A DNA stretch of 64,000 nt from Armatimonadota bacterium (GTDB taxonomy: Bacteria > Armatimonadota > Fimbriimonadia > Fimbriimonadales > Fimbriimonadaceae), in contig WGMG01000006.1 in the NCBI GenBank assembly GCA_016125185.1, positions 1,426,001 to 1,490,000 of the forward strand. The letters run 5' to 3'. A model generated the notes under the pieces. It saw only the letters and a list, made by a program, of their open reading frames with translations, had not been told where the DNA came from and made no database searches. The position numbers and the translations under genes were made by a program. Positions within the stretch are counted from its first letter, which is position 1, and the number at the start of each line of letters is the position of its first letter. Of the stretch, positions 63,349 through 64,000 are shown one piece after another.

Positions 63349-64000
63349 TTGGAGAAAATTGTTTCGCAGGTCGACATCAACGACGATGAGCATCGGAAGA
63401 ACCGGGCCGCCATGGAGGCGACTCTGGCCGAGTACCGAGAGCGGATGGCAGTGGCCATGGCGGGCGGCGGTCCCGACAAAATCGAAAAGCACAAAAAGCG
63501 AGGCAAACTCCTGGCCCGAGAGCGCATCGACGGCATCCTCGATTCGGGAACTTCCTTCCTGGAATTCTCGACGATGGCGGCAAACGGAATGTACAACGAC
63601 GACGCCCCGTGCGCGGGCGTGGTAACCGGCATCGGGCGGGTTCATGGCCGAGAATGCGTGATCGTCGCCAACGACGCCACCGTCAAGGGCGGCACCTACT
63701 TCCCCATAACGGTAAAGAAGCATCTGCGGGCCCAAGAGGTCGCCATGGAGAACGGTCTACCGTGCATCTACTTGGTGGACTCAGGTGGCGCATTTCTGCC
63801 TCTCCAGGCCGAGGTCTTTCCCGACAAGGAGCACTTCGGACGCATCTTCTTCAACCAAGCCCAAATGAGTGCCAAAGCCATTCCGCAGATCGCGGCCGTC
63901 ATGGGCTCTTGCACGGCTGGTGGCGCCTACGTTCCGTCAATGTGCGATGAGTCGATCATCGTCAAGGAGCAAGGCACAATCTTCCTGGGCGGACCGCCCT
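63349..64000 (+). CDS. Acyl-CoA carboxylase carboxyltransferase beta subunit (MccB-like), cut by window edge
   Basis: The open frame runs from a TTG at 63349 to the window end (217 codons). Residues 40-70 give [20 protein letters not shown], then [20 protein letters not shown] and [20 protein letters not shown]. The crotonase-like carboxyltransferase core follows with [20 protein letters not shown] and [19 protein letters not shown]. This is the methylcrotonoyl-/propionyl-type beta subunit; the [20 protein letters not shown] stretch favours methylcrotonoyl-CoA carboxylase (leucine breakdown). TTG is the only usual start codon after an in-frame stop at 63334, so it is used; ATG at 63412 is less likely. 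Confidence 0.9.
   Translation, partial: MEKIVSQVDINDDEHRKNRAAMEATLAEYRERMAVAMAGGGPDKIEKHKKRGKLLARERIDGILDSGTSFLEFSTMAANGMYNDDAPCAGVVTGIGRVHGRECVIVANDATVKGGTYFPITVKKHLRAQEVAMENGLPCIYLVDSGGAFLPLQAEVFPDKEHFGRIFFNQAQMSAKAIPQIAAVMGSCTAGGAYVPSMCDESIIVKEQGTIFLGGPP

Overview
The window looks like a chromosomal segment from a Gram-negative-type (diderm) bacterium. It carries TonB, TolC and RND proteins, a sigma-E/RseA/RseB-type operon and NlpC/P60 and PBP genes. A PEP-CTERM protein, a prepilin-like protein with an H-x-DG tail, a GH172 enzyme and at least four DinB-superfamily proteins are also present. Together these suggest the Armatimonadota (Fimbriimonadia-like). That placement is an inference from gene content only; no 16S rRNA gene is present. 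Coding density is high, with many 1-20 bp gene overlaps and several antiparallel overlaps of stop codons. TTG and GTG starts are common.

Layout. 1-7070: a truncated ECF sigma gene, an NTF2-like protein, proC, an esterase, a beta-propeller lipoprotein, a SanA-like protein, small membrane proteins and an HNH gene broken by an in-frame TGA. 7071-13860: two related ArsR/AHSA1 loci. The first is a six-gene operon (CxxC micro-protein, DUF899, ArsR, tandem AHSA1, DoxX, DinB) with a strong promoter and a palindromic operator. The second (ArsR, tandem AHSA1, PhnB-like VOC) has a closely matching promoter and operator. A PEP-CTERM protein lies between them. 14006-18862: a TonB receptor, a YfiR protein and a CHASE8-PAS hybrid kinase in one operon. 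18945-26850: carbohydrate-related genes (a TIM-barrel glycosidase-like protein and GH172), MscS, a chloramphenicol-phosphotransferase-like kinase and a Tat-exported phosphoesterase. 27149-29328: a LacI regulator, then a prepilin-like gene whose promoter is bracketed by two perfect LacI-type palindromes, then a small lipoprotein.

29322-33523: furA-katG, divergent from a truncated haemoglobin-ankyrin fusion across a Fur-like inverted repeat, followed by DinB. 33563-36388: uvsE, a hydrolase, an S51-like protein and tRNA-Glu with its terminator. 36436-48793: envelope biogenesis genes, namely SH3-NlpC/P60, two GT2 transferases and a Wzy/WaaL-like ligase, then PBP2, PBP1A and the sigma-E-type sigma/anti-sigma/RseB operon. 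48848-52832: a PepT-like peptidase, a ferredoxin whose 3' end is duplicated around an 845-bp AT-richer islet, a small conserved-looking protein and folC. 52925-62268: tRNA-Pro, a PepSY-regulator-kinase operon and a divergent TolC-HlyD-RND-propeller operon. 62278-64000: a class III cyclase divergent from the 5' part of an acyl-CoA carboxylase beta subunit.

The points most worth following are the globin-ankyrin fusion beside furA-katG, the paired ArsR/AHSA1 loci with a shared operator and swapped domain order, the LacI palindromes on a pilin-like gene, and the direct-repeat-bounded islet in the ferredoxin 3' end.
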